DNA from: Candidatus Nomurabacteria bacterium RIFCSPLOWO2_01_FULL_46_18
Lineage (GTDB): Bacteria; Patescibacteriota; Minisyncoccia; Phycocordibacterales; UBA9973
Assembly (NCBI GenBank): GCA_001786015.1
Contig: MFVH01000001.1
Span: 1-41,427 of the forward strand
Reading direction: 5' to 3'
DNA length: 41,427 nt
The translations under genes were made by a program, and so were the position numbers. The notes under the pieces were generated by a model, which was not told the DNA's origin, made no database searches, and saw nothing but the letters and a program-made list of their open reading frames with translations. Every line of letters starts with the position of its first letter. Positions within the stretch are counted from its first letter, which is position 1. This document shows, in pieces, positions 16,291-25,580 of the stretch.

Positions 16291-17595
16291 TTTGATTTCC
16301 CAGAGGTAAGAGTCACTCTTGTTCACGAAGAACAAGTAACTCTCGTTTTCGTCAAGCGAAGGCTTTATGCCATCCACCACCACCCCGCCGGGCGCTCTTG
16401 TTGGCTCAAGAATTATCGCCCCGCTCCCGGTCTCCACATCTATTTTCCAAATGTCGTCATTGAAAGATACCTCTCCGCGGTACCAGCTGTCGGGATAGAA
16501 TGCCCCCGGCGCGGACTTCGGGACGGCGCAATAAATCGCGGTACTTCCCTTATTCCAAACACATTTCTCCGGCAGAGTTCGAGCGCCGAGCGCCAATGAG
16601 CTTCTTGTTTCGAGGTCGTAAATATTAAGCGATAGGCTACTGTCGCCATAGAGAATCAATTTCCCGCTCGGACTTCCAATTGCGGTAAGTCCGTTTATCC
16701 CGCCTAGAATTTTCGCTAAAGATTTGGTATCGGGATTAAGCGCGTAGAGATAGCCCGGGATGTTTCCGGAGGGCTTGGTGGTGAGAACGATCATTTTTGC
16801 GGAGGGCCACGAAGTGAGCCATTCGCTAAAGGGCGAGTCGAAGACCTGTACCTTTTTATCGCCCAAGACTCCAGATGTTGTGCCGATTACGCTTTCCCCT
16901 TGATTGTAGAGATAAAATATCTTCGAGCCGTCCGATGAAACGCTCATGTCTGTAATGTTGTCCGGTAGAAATGTCCCACCCACTTCATTGTTTTCACTTG
17001 TATCTCCCCCCAGTAATTCTTTAGGCAGAGCGCCGGCGAAAGTTTCGATCGTTCGTTCATCCACCTTCAGACGGCGCATAATCACCGCTTCCCCCTTGTT
17101 GCCGAAATACGCTTCATAGACTTTTGGGACGAGAGTACCGGTGAACTTCCGCTCGTCAATAATATCGACAAAAGTCTGGTAAATATTTCCAGTCGCCCGC
17201 GCCACATAACGTAAGGTCGGTGCGAATTCGGTTTCGGGAGGGGCCACCGCCTTCGGCGGGGTCCCGCCTTCGGCGGTGATTAGGGGTGGGGGTACTTCCA
17301 CATACCTCTCTTTTTGATACACCGTGTATCCCGCAACCGGCATGTTGGAAACTCTTCTTAGTCGAAGTTCTTGGTCCTCTCCCGCAGTCGGAATGTCAGT
17401 TGTATCTCCCGGTTCTGCCGGTGCTCCGGGCGTGGGCGTGCTCGGCTTGAAAGGATTGAATTGCGACCAGAAATTTGTGCTGGGTGTTTCGCCGGGGGCC
17501 AGCGTTCCGGGCTTTTCGCGAGTGAACCAAAAGAAAGCCAGTATCGCCAGAGCGATGAGAAGGATGATTAATAAGTTTTTGTTTCGTTTAGACAT
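16285..17595 (-). CDS. Membrane-anchored beta-propeller-like protein, last gene of the T4SS-like operon
   Basis: 436 residues: a basic start, one anchor helix (about 7-25), a Pro/Thr-rich linker and then repeated beta blades (for example SVSSDGSKIFYLY, SPSGKLILYGDS, SLDENESYLFFVNK), of the TolB/WD40-like kind. It should face the cell surface. It starts 3 bp after the peptidase fusion stop and is read as part of the same operon. A double hairpin element is inserted in frame near residues 107-118 (AEGGTPPKAVAPP). Function unknown; it may be a binding or scaffold protein. Confidence 0.65.
   Translation of the reverse strand: MSKRNKNLLIILLIALAILAFFWFTREKPGTLAPGETPSTNFWSQFNPFKPSTPTPGAPAEPGDTTDIPTAGEDQELRLRRVSNMPVAGYTVYQKERYVEVPPPLITAEGGTPPKAVAPPETEFAPTLRYVARATGNIYQTFVDIIDERKFTGTLVPKVYEAYFGNKGEAVIMRRLKVDERTIETFAGALPKELLGGDTSENNEVGGTFLPDNITDMSVSSDGSKIFYLYNQGESVIGTTSGVLGDKKVQVFDSPFSEWLTSWPSAKMIVLTTKPSGNIPGYLYALNPDTKSLAKILGGINGLTAIGSPSGKLILYGDSSLSLNIYDLETRSSLALGARTLPEKCVWNKGSTAIYCAVPKSAPGAFYPDSWYRGEVSFNDDIWKIDVETGSGAIILEPTRAPGGVVVDGIKPSLDENESYLFFVNKSDSYLWEIKL
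17245..17278 (-). repeat. In-frame double hairpin inside the propeller gene
   Basis: Two copies of CCGCC-TTC-GGCGG (17247-17259 and 17264-17276), flanked so that CACCGCC (17245-17251) also pairs with GGCGGTG (17272-17278). It encodes a linker rich in Gly, Pro and Ala and does not break the frame. Confidence 0.7.
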
Positions 17596-17598
17596 GAA

Positions 17599-18648
17599 TT
17601 ATGATTTTAAACCGTCACACGTACCGGTTGTATACTGTGCTTCGTTAATTAATTTACTAAAATGCATAGCGTCTTTTTTGGTTATCCAATATCCCCCCCA
17701 GCCAAAACCTCTTTTTGTGAACAACTGCACAAAGGCTGCTGGCATGTCGGTCACACATGGAGAAGGGGCATCTCTGTACGGATTAGAACTTGGATTAATG
17801 TCCACAGATAACCCAAAAGCGTGCGCCGAAGCAATGGGTGGATTAGAATTAGTTGCGCTTCTTGGATTATACCCTCCGACCGACGTTACTGCATAGTTTT
17901 TTACTTTCGGGTTTGTGCTATTTGCCCACTCCCCATTTATTCCTTGAATTTCTCCCTGTATTGCCTTGTTTACTCGCACAGAGTAACCAAAAAGCATTAC
18001 AGTTACTAACTGGCTTTCGTCGCAGGATGTAAGTGTTTGCCCTTTCACCACTGTTGTTTGTCCACAAATTACTCCCTCTCCCACAGTAATTTCTGGACCC
18101 TCGACAAATTGTATTGTTGTTGTATCTATTTTTAACTCCGTTTTCAACAAATCCGGATTGATGGTAAATAAAATCAGCCACGCTCCAAGCGCGACCAGGA
18201 GGCCGAGCACGGCGTTGGTGATCCTACGTTTGCCGTCTTCCTTGCCGGAGACAAGCTCGGTGGTCATGTATTGAATCCCGCCCATTACAATCATCACCAC
18301 CGCCAGCACCGCCGCCAGGCCGATTGCCAGTTTGATTATTATATTTAAATATTGCCCGAGAGCGTTATCGCCACTTACGTCAATGTTTGATAGCTCTCCT
18401 CCTTCTGGATTAGGCAGAGGGGCGAGAAGATTGTATCCTGAGGAATTCGTAGAATTTGGGAATGGAGTGGATGACCATACTCCGCTACAGTCGTCTTTAG
18501 TTGTGGGGAGAAATGTTGGAGTGGATGGAGAGCCTGGAGTTATAAAAACAGTACAGGTTCCTAATTCTTGCGCGTGCAATTGAAATGCGTAACTAAAAAG
18601 TCCCACCAGCACAATAATTATTAAAATGGAGTGAATAAGTTTTCGCAT
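17599..18648 (-). CDS. VirB2-like pilin module fused to an M15 peptidase domain
   Basis: 349 residues. A signal peptide (about 1-26, ending HAQ) and a Ser/Thr/Pro spacer lead to two membrane helices (about 102-124 and 143-163) around a short KEDGKRR loop: the arrangement of VirB2/TrbC pilin-like proteins of these operons. The C-terminal half (about 220-340) is a peptidase M15 (VanY/CwlK-type) domain with SAHAFGLSVD (His276, Asp283) and DAMHF (Asp326, His329), the zinc ligand and catalytic pattern H-x6-D ... D-x2-H. Inferred role: cutting peptide cross-links where the apparatus crosses the wall. It begins 1 bp after the upstream stop. Confidence 0.8.
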   Translation of the reverse strand: MRKLIHSILIIIVLVGLFSYAFQLHAQELGTCTVFITPGSPSTPTFLPTTKDDCSGVWSSTPFPNSTNSSGYNLLAPLPNPEGGELSNIDVSGDNALGQYLNIIIKLAIGLAAVLAVVMIVMGGIQYMTTELVSGKEDGKRRITNAVLGLLVALGAWLILFTINPDLLKTELKIDTTTIQFVEGPEITVGEGVICGQTTVVKGQTLTSCDESQLVTVMLFGYSVRVNKAIQGEIQGINGEWANSTNPKVKNYAVTSVGGYNPRSATNSNPPIASAHAFGLSVDINPSSNPYRDAPSPCVTDMPAAFVQLFTKRGFGWGGYWITKKDAMHFSKLINEAQYTTGTCDGLKS

Positions 18649-18649
18649 T

Positions 18650-19621
18650 TTAAAATTCTATATTTATTTCCTTACTGGCTGATTCGAAAATTTTATCGGT
18701 GTTTTCGATCTCCAGTCTCAATTTCGACACCCCGCTTACTCCTCCCTCCACTCTTAGTGGTATCACGTTTTTCTCTACAATTTTCGGCGGAAGCATCAGA
18801 TTATTAATAAACCACCGGAAGGCCAGCTCCGGCCGGCGGATATCCGCGGGGGAAATAAAATAAGGAACCGCGACGATTATCTCTTCGCCTGTAATTCTGT
18901 ATGGATTCGGGAGCGCCTTCTCCCAGAGCGTGCCAAGCTCGCCATCTTTTTTGTAAAAAGCGATTTGAGGCTGGTACGACCCGATATTTATATTCCCGCC
19001 CGAGGAATATTTTCCGTCAATCGTCGAGGCGACCACGCTGATATTACTTGCCTCGTCGAGATAGTCGTTCGAATAAACCAAGAAACTTCTTCCGTAACCG
19101 GAATCCCCCGGCGAATTCTCATAATCTTTCTTCCACTCGTAGGTAAGAGTTTTCGGGCTGGCCAGGCTGCCCCCGATTTTTATCTCCGGCAAGGCCACTA
19201 CTTTTATCTCACTGCCTTCGGTCGGGAGCGCTTTCCCTTTGTAAAATGGCGGCAGGTACGAGTCGGTCGCTTCGAAGAGGAGAACCAATTCGGCCGGCCG
19301 AATGATTATGTTTTTGTCTATTTCTCCATCCGGCAGGAATATTTTGGCGATAATCCTTGTCTCTGTTCCTGAGGCTCCGGCCGTCACCTGGAAAGAACTC
19401 TTCCCGATTCCGGAGAGAACGCTTTTACCGTTTACTATCCACGAGATATTCACCGTACCCAAGTTCGCGGCATAACTCGAAAGCGAAATTGTCACATTCT
19501 CATATGAAGCGGGGTTTTGAGGATTTATACTGACCGAGATCGCCGAAGGCGAAACAGCCAAAGCCCTTCCCGCCATGATTGCCCCAAGTATTGAAATCAG
19601 AAGTAAAAATTTAATTCTCAT
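18650..19621 (-). CDS. Secreted Ig/PKD-like protein of the T4SS-like operon
   Basis: 323 residues with a clear signal peptide (MRIKFLLLISILGAIMAG-RALA, cleavage near 22). The rest is beta-rich and aligns by eye with Ig-fold repeats: SVSINPQNPASYENVTISL at the start, YEWKKDY and FRWFINN Trp strands later. No catalytic motif. Probably an exported structural or adhesion component of the apparatus. It lies between VirB4 and the pilin-peptidase gene. Not recognised by name. Confidence 0.6.
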   Translation of the reverse strand: MRIKFLLLISILGAIMAGRALAVSPSAISVSINPQNPASYENVTISLSSYAANLGTVNISWIVNGKSVLSGIGKSSFQVTAGASGTETRIIAKIFLPDGEIDKNIIIRPAELVLLFEATDSYLPPFYKGKALPTEGSEIKVVALPEIKIGGSLASPKTLTYEWKKDYENSPGDSGYGRSFLVYSNDYLDEASNISVVASTIDGKYSSGGNINIGSYQPQIAFYKKDGELGTLWEKALPNPYRITGEEIIVAVPYFISPADIRRPELAFRWFINNLMLPPKIVEKNVIPLRVEGGVSGVSKLRLEIENTDKIFESASKEINIEF

Positions 19622-19646
19622 ATTTTAATTGTATCATTTACTTAAA

Positions 19647-21476
19647 CTACCCCCCGGCCGCTTCCAATTCCATTTTCGCCTGCCGAATGGATAATATCTG
19701 CGACGGGTCGGAGGTGATAATCTGATCTTCGGTGTAAGAAGCGATCACTTTAATCGCCACATGTTTTAATCCGGCGAAGAAAATTCCTTCCCCAACATCG
19801 GATTCGAGCAGTAAATTTTTCTCCTCGTCGGTCAGATTGAAAGTTTTCTGCAAAATATCGATGGTGGCGGCGGATTGTTTCAGAAGCAGTTGTAAAGATG
19901 AGTTGGTGACGATCGGGACGCCGTAAGGGGAATTCAGAAAGTCGGCCGCGTCCTGGGTGATAGTGGAGAGCCCCAGATAATATTTTCTGCCGCGCTTGGC
20001 CATCGAGTAAAGAAAAGAAGCGGTGTCTTCGGACTTCATCATCCACCACGCTTCATCGACGACCAGCAGGCGTTTTTTCAGATTTTTGCGGATGGCGGTC
20101 CAGATATAATGCATCACAATATACATCGCCACCGGCTTCAATTCGTCTTCCATGTCGCGAACGGAGAAAACAATGAATCTTTTATTGATGTCCACATTCG
20201 AAGGCTGGTTCAAGAAAGTTGCCCAAGTTCCTTTGGTGTACTTGACCAAGCGCTGGATGACCGAGTCGCTCCCCTCCATTCCGGCGAGTACCATCTCAAA
20301 GTCCGAAAGAAGCGGCGGCTCGATGTTTGCAAAATCTGAATTGGGGGTGATGTCTTTGATCGCGTAAGTCTCGGTGATTGCCCGATCCACCATTGAATCT
20401 TCTTCCGGCGTGAGCCCCCCGAGCATCAGGCGGAAAAGCCCGACCAAGTTGATGGTATTGGAACGAAGAACATCCTCCGAAGTTTCATCTTCGCGCGGAA
20501 TCGGTAGGTCAAAGGGATTGATGTGGTGTTCGGAGGAAAGGGAAATGTTGAAATATCGCCCGCCGACCGCCTCGGCCAGGTATTCGTATTCCTTCTCTGG
20601 GTCGATGACGATAACGTCGGTGTCGAACATCAGCGAACGCAGAATTTCCAGTTTAGTTGCGTAGCTTTTGCCGCTTCCGGCCTTGGCGAAGGTCACCGAA
20701 TTGTAATTCTCCAGCGAAAAACGGTCGAAGATGACCAAGCTCGAATTGTGCCGGTTCACTCCGTAGAGTATTCCCCGGTCGGAAGTGAGATCGAAGGAAA
20801 TGAAAGGAAAAACGCTGGAGAGCGGCTCGGAATTCAGTTTTTGGTGGATTCCCAGAAGATCGGTGCCGATCGGGATCACGCTTTTGAAACCCTCCTCCTG
20901 CTGGAAGAGCGCCGGTTTTAAGTAAATGAGCTTCGATTCGAGAATTGATTTGATCTCGTTTTCAACCTTGAAAAGTTCCAGCTCGTTGTCGGCATAAATA
21001 GTAATGTAAATTCCGACATCGAACATTTTTTCCTGCGCCTGGATCAAGTTGTCGCGCAAGCCCTCCAGGTCCTGGTGGGCGGTATCGAGCATCGGGTCCC
21101 GGACCATGCCCTTTCCTTCTCGCACCGAGATCTGGCTTTGCACTTCCGCGACTTTTTTCTGGAATTGGCGCAGGATAAGCGAAGTGTCGATTGGGTGAAT
21201 GAAAATTGAAACATCGAAGATCTTATCCAGATTGATGACCGGAGAGAACCAATTATCCGAAAGATACCGAGGATAGGAGATAACGAAGAAAGTCCGCGCG
21301 ACCTTGGTGCCAAGGTTTATCGCCTTCGATTCGATCTTCAAGGCCGATGGAGCGATTACATCCTGGAGCTCCAGGTTGGCCGATTCGTAGATCTGCTCCG
21401 GCAAGACCGAAAGAACATGGGTATCACCCTTGCCAAGTATTTTATTTCTCCCCAACAATTTATCTAAAATTCCCAT
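19647..21476 (-). CDS. VirB4/TraC-type type IV secretion ATPase
   Basis: 609 residues. The N-terminal half (about 15-240) is the VirB4 membrane-proximal domain; the C-terminal half is a HerA/FtsK-like ATPase with Walker A GSGKS at 267-271, Walker B LLVVDEAW at 470-477 and TQDAADFL as the glutamine motif. VirB4 energises assembly or transport in all type IV secretion systems. The protein is complete, so this is a working ATPase. Upstream, a separate shorter protein resembles the VirB4 N-domain. Confidence 0.92.
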   Translation of the reverse strand: MGILDKLLGRNKILGKGDTHVLSVLPEQIYESANLELQDVIAPSALKIESKAINLGTKVARTFFVISYPRYLSDNWFSPVINLDKIFDVSIFIHPIDTSLILRQFQKKVAEVQSQISVREGKGMVRDPMLDTAHQDLEGLRDNLIQAQEKMFDVGIYITIYADNELELFKVENEIKSILESKLIYLKPALFQQEEGFKSVIPIGTDLLGIHQKLNSEPLSSVFPFISFDLTSDRGILYGVNRHNSSLVIFDRFSLENYNSVTFAKAGSGKSYATKLEILRSLMFDTDVIVIDPEKEYEYLAEAVGGRYFNISLSSEHHINPFDLPIPREDETSEDVLRSNTINLVGLFRLMLGGLTPEEDSMVDRAITETYAIKDITPNSDFANIEPPLLSDFEMVLAGMEGSDSVIQRLVKYTKGTWATFLNQPSNVDINKRFIVFSVRDMEDELKPVAMYIVMHYIWTAIRKNLKKRLLVVDEAWWMMKSEDTASFLYSMAKRGRKYYLGLSTITQDAADFLNSPYGVPIVTNSSLQLLLKQSAATIDILQKTFNLTDEEKNLLLESDVGEGIFFAGLKHVAIKVIASYTEDQIITSDPSQILSIRQAKMELEAAGG

Positions 21477-21491
21477 TTTACTTTATAACTT

Positions 21492-22130
21492 TTAACTTAT
21501 TTGTATTTTTCCTTCCATTTCTCCCGGATTGAAAACTTTATAAAATACCTCGACCACCTCTTCGGTGCCAAGCGGCGCCGATTTGATGCCGCAACGGGCG
21601 AGCCCCTCCTGCACTACCGAAACCCTCTGCTCCAACTGGGATCTCTTCTCTTCAAAATCAAGCTGGAGAGCCCTCTCCATTTCTCGAGTATTTTTTCGCC
21701 CGAAGATTTTTCCAAGAATTCCGGTATCCGTCCTTATCGTAATCTGGGTAAAAGGAACGACGACGAAGAAGCTCTTGGTCATGATGGCGACCTGTTCGGT
21801 GAAGTTCCGGATAAATTCGATGTACTCTCGGGTTTGCAGTTTTAGCAGGGGCTCGCTCTGCAGATTTATCCTCTCCTCCAGAACCAGGAGGTACGGACGG
21901 ATATCCAGCCGGCGGGATTGCACGGATATCTGCGTCGGGAAATCAAGAGTGTTCAAGAAACTCTGAAATTGATAGATTGTTGCCCGCTGTTCGTCGGAAG
22001 ACTTCAAAAATAAGTTGGTCGAAGTCGCCAACACGACCTGCCGAAGCGAGCCGTCCTTTAAAACGATTACTCCGTCGCGGACTTCTTTGATCGGGACGAA
22101 TTCTTGAGTTGATTTTGCGCTGATTGCCAT
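21492..22130 (-). CDS. VirB4 N-domain-like protein without ATPase
   Basis: 212 residues from ATG 22130; the frame is open back to 22160, but that would overlap prgI by 29 nt, while 22130 is 1 nt after the prgI stop. Sequence such as VPIKEVRDGVIVLKDGSLRQVVLATSTNL, with later long helices, resembles the N-terminal domain of TraC/VirB4-type proteins. No Walker motifs. PrgI-then-such a protein-then-VirB4 is a layout I associate with Patescibacteria T4SS loci. It probably partners VirB4 at the membrane. Confidence 0.65.
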   Translation of the reverse strand: MAISAKSTQEFVPIKEVRDGVIVLKDGSLRQVVLATSTNLFLKSSDEQRATIYQFQSFLNTLDFPTQISVQSRRLDIRPYLLVLEERINLQSEPLLKLQTREYIEFIRNFTEQVAIMTKSFFVVVPFTQITIRTDTGILGKIFGRKNTREMERALQLDFEEKRSQLEQRVSVVQEGLARCGIKSAPLGTEEVVEVFYKVFNPGEMEGKIQIS

Positions 22131-22131
22131 A

Positions 22132-22548
22132 TTATTGTTTTTTAAGGTCCAAAACGTCAAGGCTCCACGCGAGATCTCGCAATTTGCTTCCGGAGAGTCG
22201 GGCTTCGCGCGCTATCGGGGCAATCTCGGCTTCCGCCTTTTTCTTTTCCAGCATTTCTCGGGTCATACCTCTCTCCTTCTTCCAAATATAAAGCTTGTCC
22301 TGAAAAAAATATTTGAATCCGGCTTCGACCATGAAGATGAAGGGCTTGCTATTCGGCCGGTAGAAAGCGAGGAGGAGGGCGAAACCACCGACCACCAAGA
22401 TTGGTATGGCCCCCAAAGCAAAGCCGAGGGTGCGGTAGAGCACGAAGCAAATACCGGCTCCGCCGGCCAGGTAGACGAACTGCTTGAAGGTAAAAGGCCC
22501 GAAAATTTTGTCTTCAATCTCCAGAAATTGTGGAACTTTGAATTGCAT
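22132..22548 (-). CDS. PrgI-family (VirB3-like) membrane protein
   Basis: 138 residues. MQFKVPQFLEIEDKIFGPFT followed by two close membrane helices (about 25-60) matches the PrgI family of Gram-positive conjugation systems, equivalent to VirB3. The remaining tail is charged and helical. The start is preceded by GGAG 7 nt upstream, one of the few good ribosome sites here. It usually pairs directly with VirB4. Confidence 0.88.
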   Translation of the reverse strand: MQFKVPQFLEIEDKIFGPFTFKQFVYLAGGAGICFVLYRTLGFALGAIPILVVGGFALLLAFYRPNSKPFIFMVEAGFKYFFQDKLYIWKKERGMTREMLEKKKAEAEIAPIAREARLSGSKLRDLAWSLDVLDLKKQ

Positions 22549-22552
22549 TGAA

Positions 22553-23149
22553 TTACTCCGGTATTTCCCGATAAGGATCGACCGTTGGTTTTTGGGGAAC
22601 TGGTTTTTCTTCGTCTTTGGTTACATTCGGAACTGAATATTCTGTTTTTGTCGAAGGAATTTGAAAAGAGCCGGAGAGCTTCTGCGCGAGCATTGAAGGA
22701 GCGGGCTTTGTCTCGCCGAAGCCTTTGACGGAGGCGGGAGGGTTTAATTCTGGGGTTGCCAGGTTGGGCTGATTGGATGATGCTGGGATTTCCGGCCCCG
22801 GTTCGAGTGATGGTTCCGCCCCGAGCGGGGTGTTCATTAGTTTCAGCAAGTCCCTTATCTTTAAGAAGATTTTTTCGTTTATATCATTAACGATTAGATG
22901 CCCCTTTTCTTTTTCAAAGCCAAGTTCTTTGGTTAGCTCCATTTCGAAATTATTGGGGTTAATCAGTCCCATCATCACCATCGTCGTTTCTCGCTCCAGA
23001 ATTCCCATCTGCTCGACGTTCAAGTTATATTTTTTGCTTATCTCTATCAGGTCTTCCTGATAATGCGAAGACAAAATTATCTCCTGGATACTCTCCGGCA
23101 GAGCCTCGAATCTTTCTTTTATTAACTCTAATGTTGTATTTTCGTCCAT
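22553..23149 (-). CDS. T4SS-operon protein of unknown function
   Basis: 198 residues. The N-terminal 105 residues are helical and acidic (LIKERFEALPESIQEIILSSHYQ start) with an ELTKELGFEKEKG centre; the rest is a Pro-rich, probably disordered tail. No membrane helix or catalytic motif, so it is likely cytoplasmic. I do not recognise the family. The tail contains a repeat element inserted in frame (22701-22739). It lies between VirB6 and PrgI. Confidence 0.6.
   Translation of the reverse strand: MDENTTLELIKERFEALPESIQEIILSSHYQEDLIEISKKYNLNVEQMGILERETTMVMMGLINPNNFEMELTKELGFEKEKGHLIVNDINEKIFLKIRDLLKLMNTPLGAEPSLEPGPEIPASSNQPNLATPELNPPASVKGFGETKPAPSMLAQKLSGSFQIPSTKTEYSVPNVTKDEEKPVPQKPTVDPYREIPE
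22701..22739 (-). repeat. In-frame copy of the PA-x-x-K palindromic element (copy D)
   Basis: Read on the minus strand it begins CCCGCCTCCGTCAAAGGC and ends AAGCCCGC, matching the element beside tRNA-Pro (35748-35790) in most positions. Encodes PASVKGFGETK, in the same frame as the copies in yraN and cca. Confidence 0.65.
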
Positions 23150-23171
23150 ATTTTAATTATTTTCTAATAAT

Positions 23172-25580
23172 TCATTTATGTTCTTCACCTCCTCCTTTTT
23201 CTCCACTGCCGCCTTTGCCCAAGTCTCCCATTTTACGACTTATATCTGATAATTTTTCTTCACTAACTTTTTCTCCACCGGCTATTTTCCTTAAATAATC
23301 TTTTATTTCCTTGTCGGCCGGCGGAGGCTTTCTGACTGCGGCGGCTACCTCTAGCGTTGACCTGTCAAGCCGGTTAAAGCCGTCCTTAAGTGCCTGCAAA
23401 ATTCCTCCTCCAATTACCAGAGTCCCGGCTCCCACTGCCCCAACTGCTGTTCCGCCTGCAATAGCTCCAGCAGCCGCTACTCCAGCTCCCGCCGGGATCA
23501 TTTTCCCCATCCCACCCAAGAGACCACGCATTGCCTGCTTCAGCGTCCCTCCTTCAACCAAGCTTGCTGCATAGGCGCGCCTTCGGTCGTCGTTAATGTC
23601 TACTACACTTTTTAGACTTCCGCTCTCAACTTTTTTATTTAACCCGTATCCGGATAAATCTCCTCCCCTTTCGTACGTACCCTTGAAAGTTTCCATGAAT
23701 TTTTTCTTGTCATCTTCTGTGAATGTCTGAAAGCGATCTTTTCGTTTCTCTGCCTCTGCACCAAGAGCGCGTACTAGATCTTTTTGATACTGATCGATCC
23801 TTTCTTCTTGCCTGGCTTCTCCCGCCTTAGTTAATAAAATAGTTTTTACTTTTTCTTGTTCTTTGTCTATCCTGCGTTCTATTTGCCCTGCTCTTCCTTT
23901 TTCGAAAGATTTGGTTCCGAGTGGCCCTAACCCCTTGTCAGCAAGTTTAATACCTACCTTGCCTGCTGCCGCTTTTGCTAAGCCAACTTGTCGGACATCG
24001 TAACTTCTCTTGCCAAGGAAATTTCCTGCTCCCAGCGCCATCTTTGCCCTCACTTGTTGCCATTTAGAATATTTTCCTTCTTCATTTGCAGCCATTTCCC
24101 GTCGCTTATCACTGCTAGCAACTCCCGTTCCTATTCTTCCAAAGGTTTGCGTTCCCAAAAGCGCCGCTCCCCCAATTGCTCCTCCCAATGCCGCTCCCCC
24201 CAACATCTTCGCTCCGCCGATGATTTTTTCGGTAAGCTCGCCAGAAGCGGATCTCGCGTACTTGGCTCCTTTTAACAGGGCCATGACGATGAGTGCTGCC
24301 GGTATGAAGATCAGGAGCATCGCCGTAGTCGCTGGTTGACTGTTGGTGACAGCGTCGTCGAATATCTTTGCCGCAAGGATTTCGGAGACAACATAAAGAA
24401 TGAACATGAAAATAGCGGCCACAAATGAAACCGTAAACAGCTGTTTTATCCAACTGTCGAAGCCAATGGTATTAATGCCCTTGAATTTCGGGACGGCGAA
24501 GGTAACAAAGGCAAAAGGGGAAATGATCATGAGCATAATTAGGGTGATAAGCCTTCCGAGAAAACTCAATCCCACAACCAAGAACGCGTAAACAAGCGCG
24601 AAAGCCATGATCCCATATGCAATCATTATTGATATCAAGGCAAACGCGCTTATCCCTTCAATTTTTTCTTTTATTGAGTTTACGGTATCTTGGCTGCACA
24701 CGTAGGAAGCGCCGGTTTGTTTACAACTCTCATCCCTTATTCTTATTGCCTCCTCAAGATTCTCCTCCTTGATTTTCTCCATAATACTTCCGTCGAAGAA
24801 CGCATTGATATCGAATCTTGAAATTAACGCGGCCGCCAGCGGTCTTTCACTGCCTATATTTTGATCTTGAGGAACGTCTTTCGTGTCAATTCGATTGTAG
24901 AAAATAAGCGCGACAATATTAGACGCGTCAATCACAATTTTTGTGAAAAATAGACTAAAATTTACCACCAGCGCTATTAATATCACCGCGGCGATGATTT
25001 TTTTACCTCCTCCATGTCCCAAGTCGAGCATTATCTGAAATGCGGCGTAGAGAAGAATGAGGATGAAGAAAATATTGGCGAAATCGCGGACCACCCGCCA
25101 AATTTTCTCAATAAATTCTTTGCCATACATCGCGCTCGAAAGCGTCAACTGCGCCATCAAGTCAAAAACCTTAGCAGCCATTTTCATGAGAAATGACGGA
25201 ACAGAAACGAAGATAATATATGAAAGCTGTACGGCACATCCCGGTACAATAGAACTTCCTGGTAAAATTCCGCAATTGTAATCACCCAGTTGGTCTTTGA
25301 GGGTTGAACCCGAAGTTGCGGGGGCCGTTTGGATTGGTTGATCCGTAGGCAAAGGATCTCGCCAAACATTTGTCAGGTTACCTCCCCGAGTTGGATCTTT
25401 GCAATTCGCTTCACCCAGGGCCCATAACGGATAGCCGTCGGCTGCATAACAATTTTCAGCTTCAGCCTTCTTTACCGGCACCGCGAACATGCTCAAGCTG
25501 ATTGCCAGGATGATGAGCCCGCCGATAACTCGTCGGGGCCAGTTGAAAGTCAAAAGTTTAAAGTTAAAAGATGGACTCAT
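23172..25580 (-). CDS. VirB6/TrbL-like polytopic membrane protein
   Basis: 802 residues. An N-terminal helix (about 15-35) precedes several membrane helices between about 120 and 480, which is the VirB6/TrbL pattern. The C-terminal 300 residues are cytoplasmic or extracellular, rich in Ala/Gly/Lys, with a Gly-rich tail. VirB6 forms the inner-membrane channel of type IV secretion systems. Residues 5-14 (FNFKLLTFNW) are coded by one arm of an inverted repeat that flanks the S23-like gene. It overlaps that gene by 4 nt, so translation may be coupled. Confidence 0.8.
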   Translation of the reverse strand: MSPSFNFKLLTFNWPRRVIGGLIILAISLSMFAVPVKKAEAENCYAADGYPLWALGEANCKDPTRGGNLTNVWRDPLPTDQPIQTAPATSGSTLKDQLGDYNCGILPGSSIVPGCAVQLSYIIFVSVPSFLMKMAAKVFDLMAQLTLSSAMYGKEFIEKIWRVVRDFANIFFILILLYAAFQIMLDLGHGGGKKIIAAVILIALVVNFSLFFTKIVIDASNIVALIFYNRIDTKDVPQDQNIGSERPLAAALISRFDINAFFDGSIMEKIKEENLEEAIRIRDESCKQTGASYVCSQDTVNSIKEKIEGISAFALISIMIAYGIMAFALVYAFLVVGLSFLGRLITLIMLMIISPFAFVTFAVPKFKGINTIGFDSWIKQLFTVSFVAAIFMFILYVVSEILAAKIFDDAVTNSQPATTAMLLIFIPAALIVMALLKGAKYARSASGELTEKIIGGAKMLGGAALGGAIGGAALLGTQTFGRIGTGVASSDKRREMAANEEGKYSKWQQVRAKMALGAGNFLGKRSYDVRQVGLAKAAAGKVGIKLADKGLGPLGTKSFEKGRAGQIERRIDKEQEKVKTILLTKAGEARQEERIDQYQKDLVRALGAEAEKRKDRFQTFTEDDKKKFMETFKGTYERGGDLSGYGLNKKVESGSLKSVVDINDDRRRAYAASLVEGGTLKQAMRGLLGGMGKMIPAGAGVAAAGAIAGGTAVGAVGAGTLVIGGGILQALKDGFNRLDRSTLEVAAAVRKPPPADKEIKDYLRKIAGGEKVSEEKLSDISRKMGDLGKGGSGEKGGGEEHK
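25541..25570 (+). repeat. Left arm of inverted repeat around the S23-like gene
   Basis: Begins AGTTGAAAGTCAAAAGTT and ends AAAGTTAAAAG. It pairs, as an inverted copy, with 25928-25967: 15 of 18 positions agree in the outer half. It codes for the N-terminus of the VirB6-like protein. Confidence 0.6.

Noticed and set aside
21476..21492. Split VirB4 caused by a frameshift
   Set aside because: The 609-residue VirB4 has its own complete N-terminal domain, and the preceding 212-residue protein ends cleanly with an intergenic gap, so these look like two separate genes.
23311..23360. A further copy of the PA-x-x-K element in the VirB6-like tail
   Set aside because: The PPPADKE stretch shares only a few bases with the element and lacks the palindromic partner.
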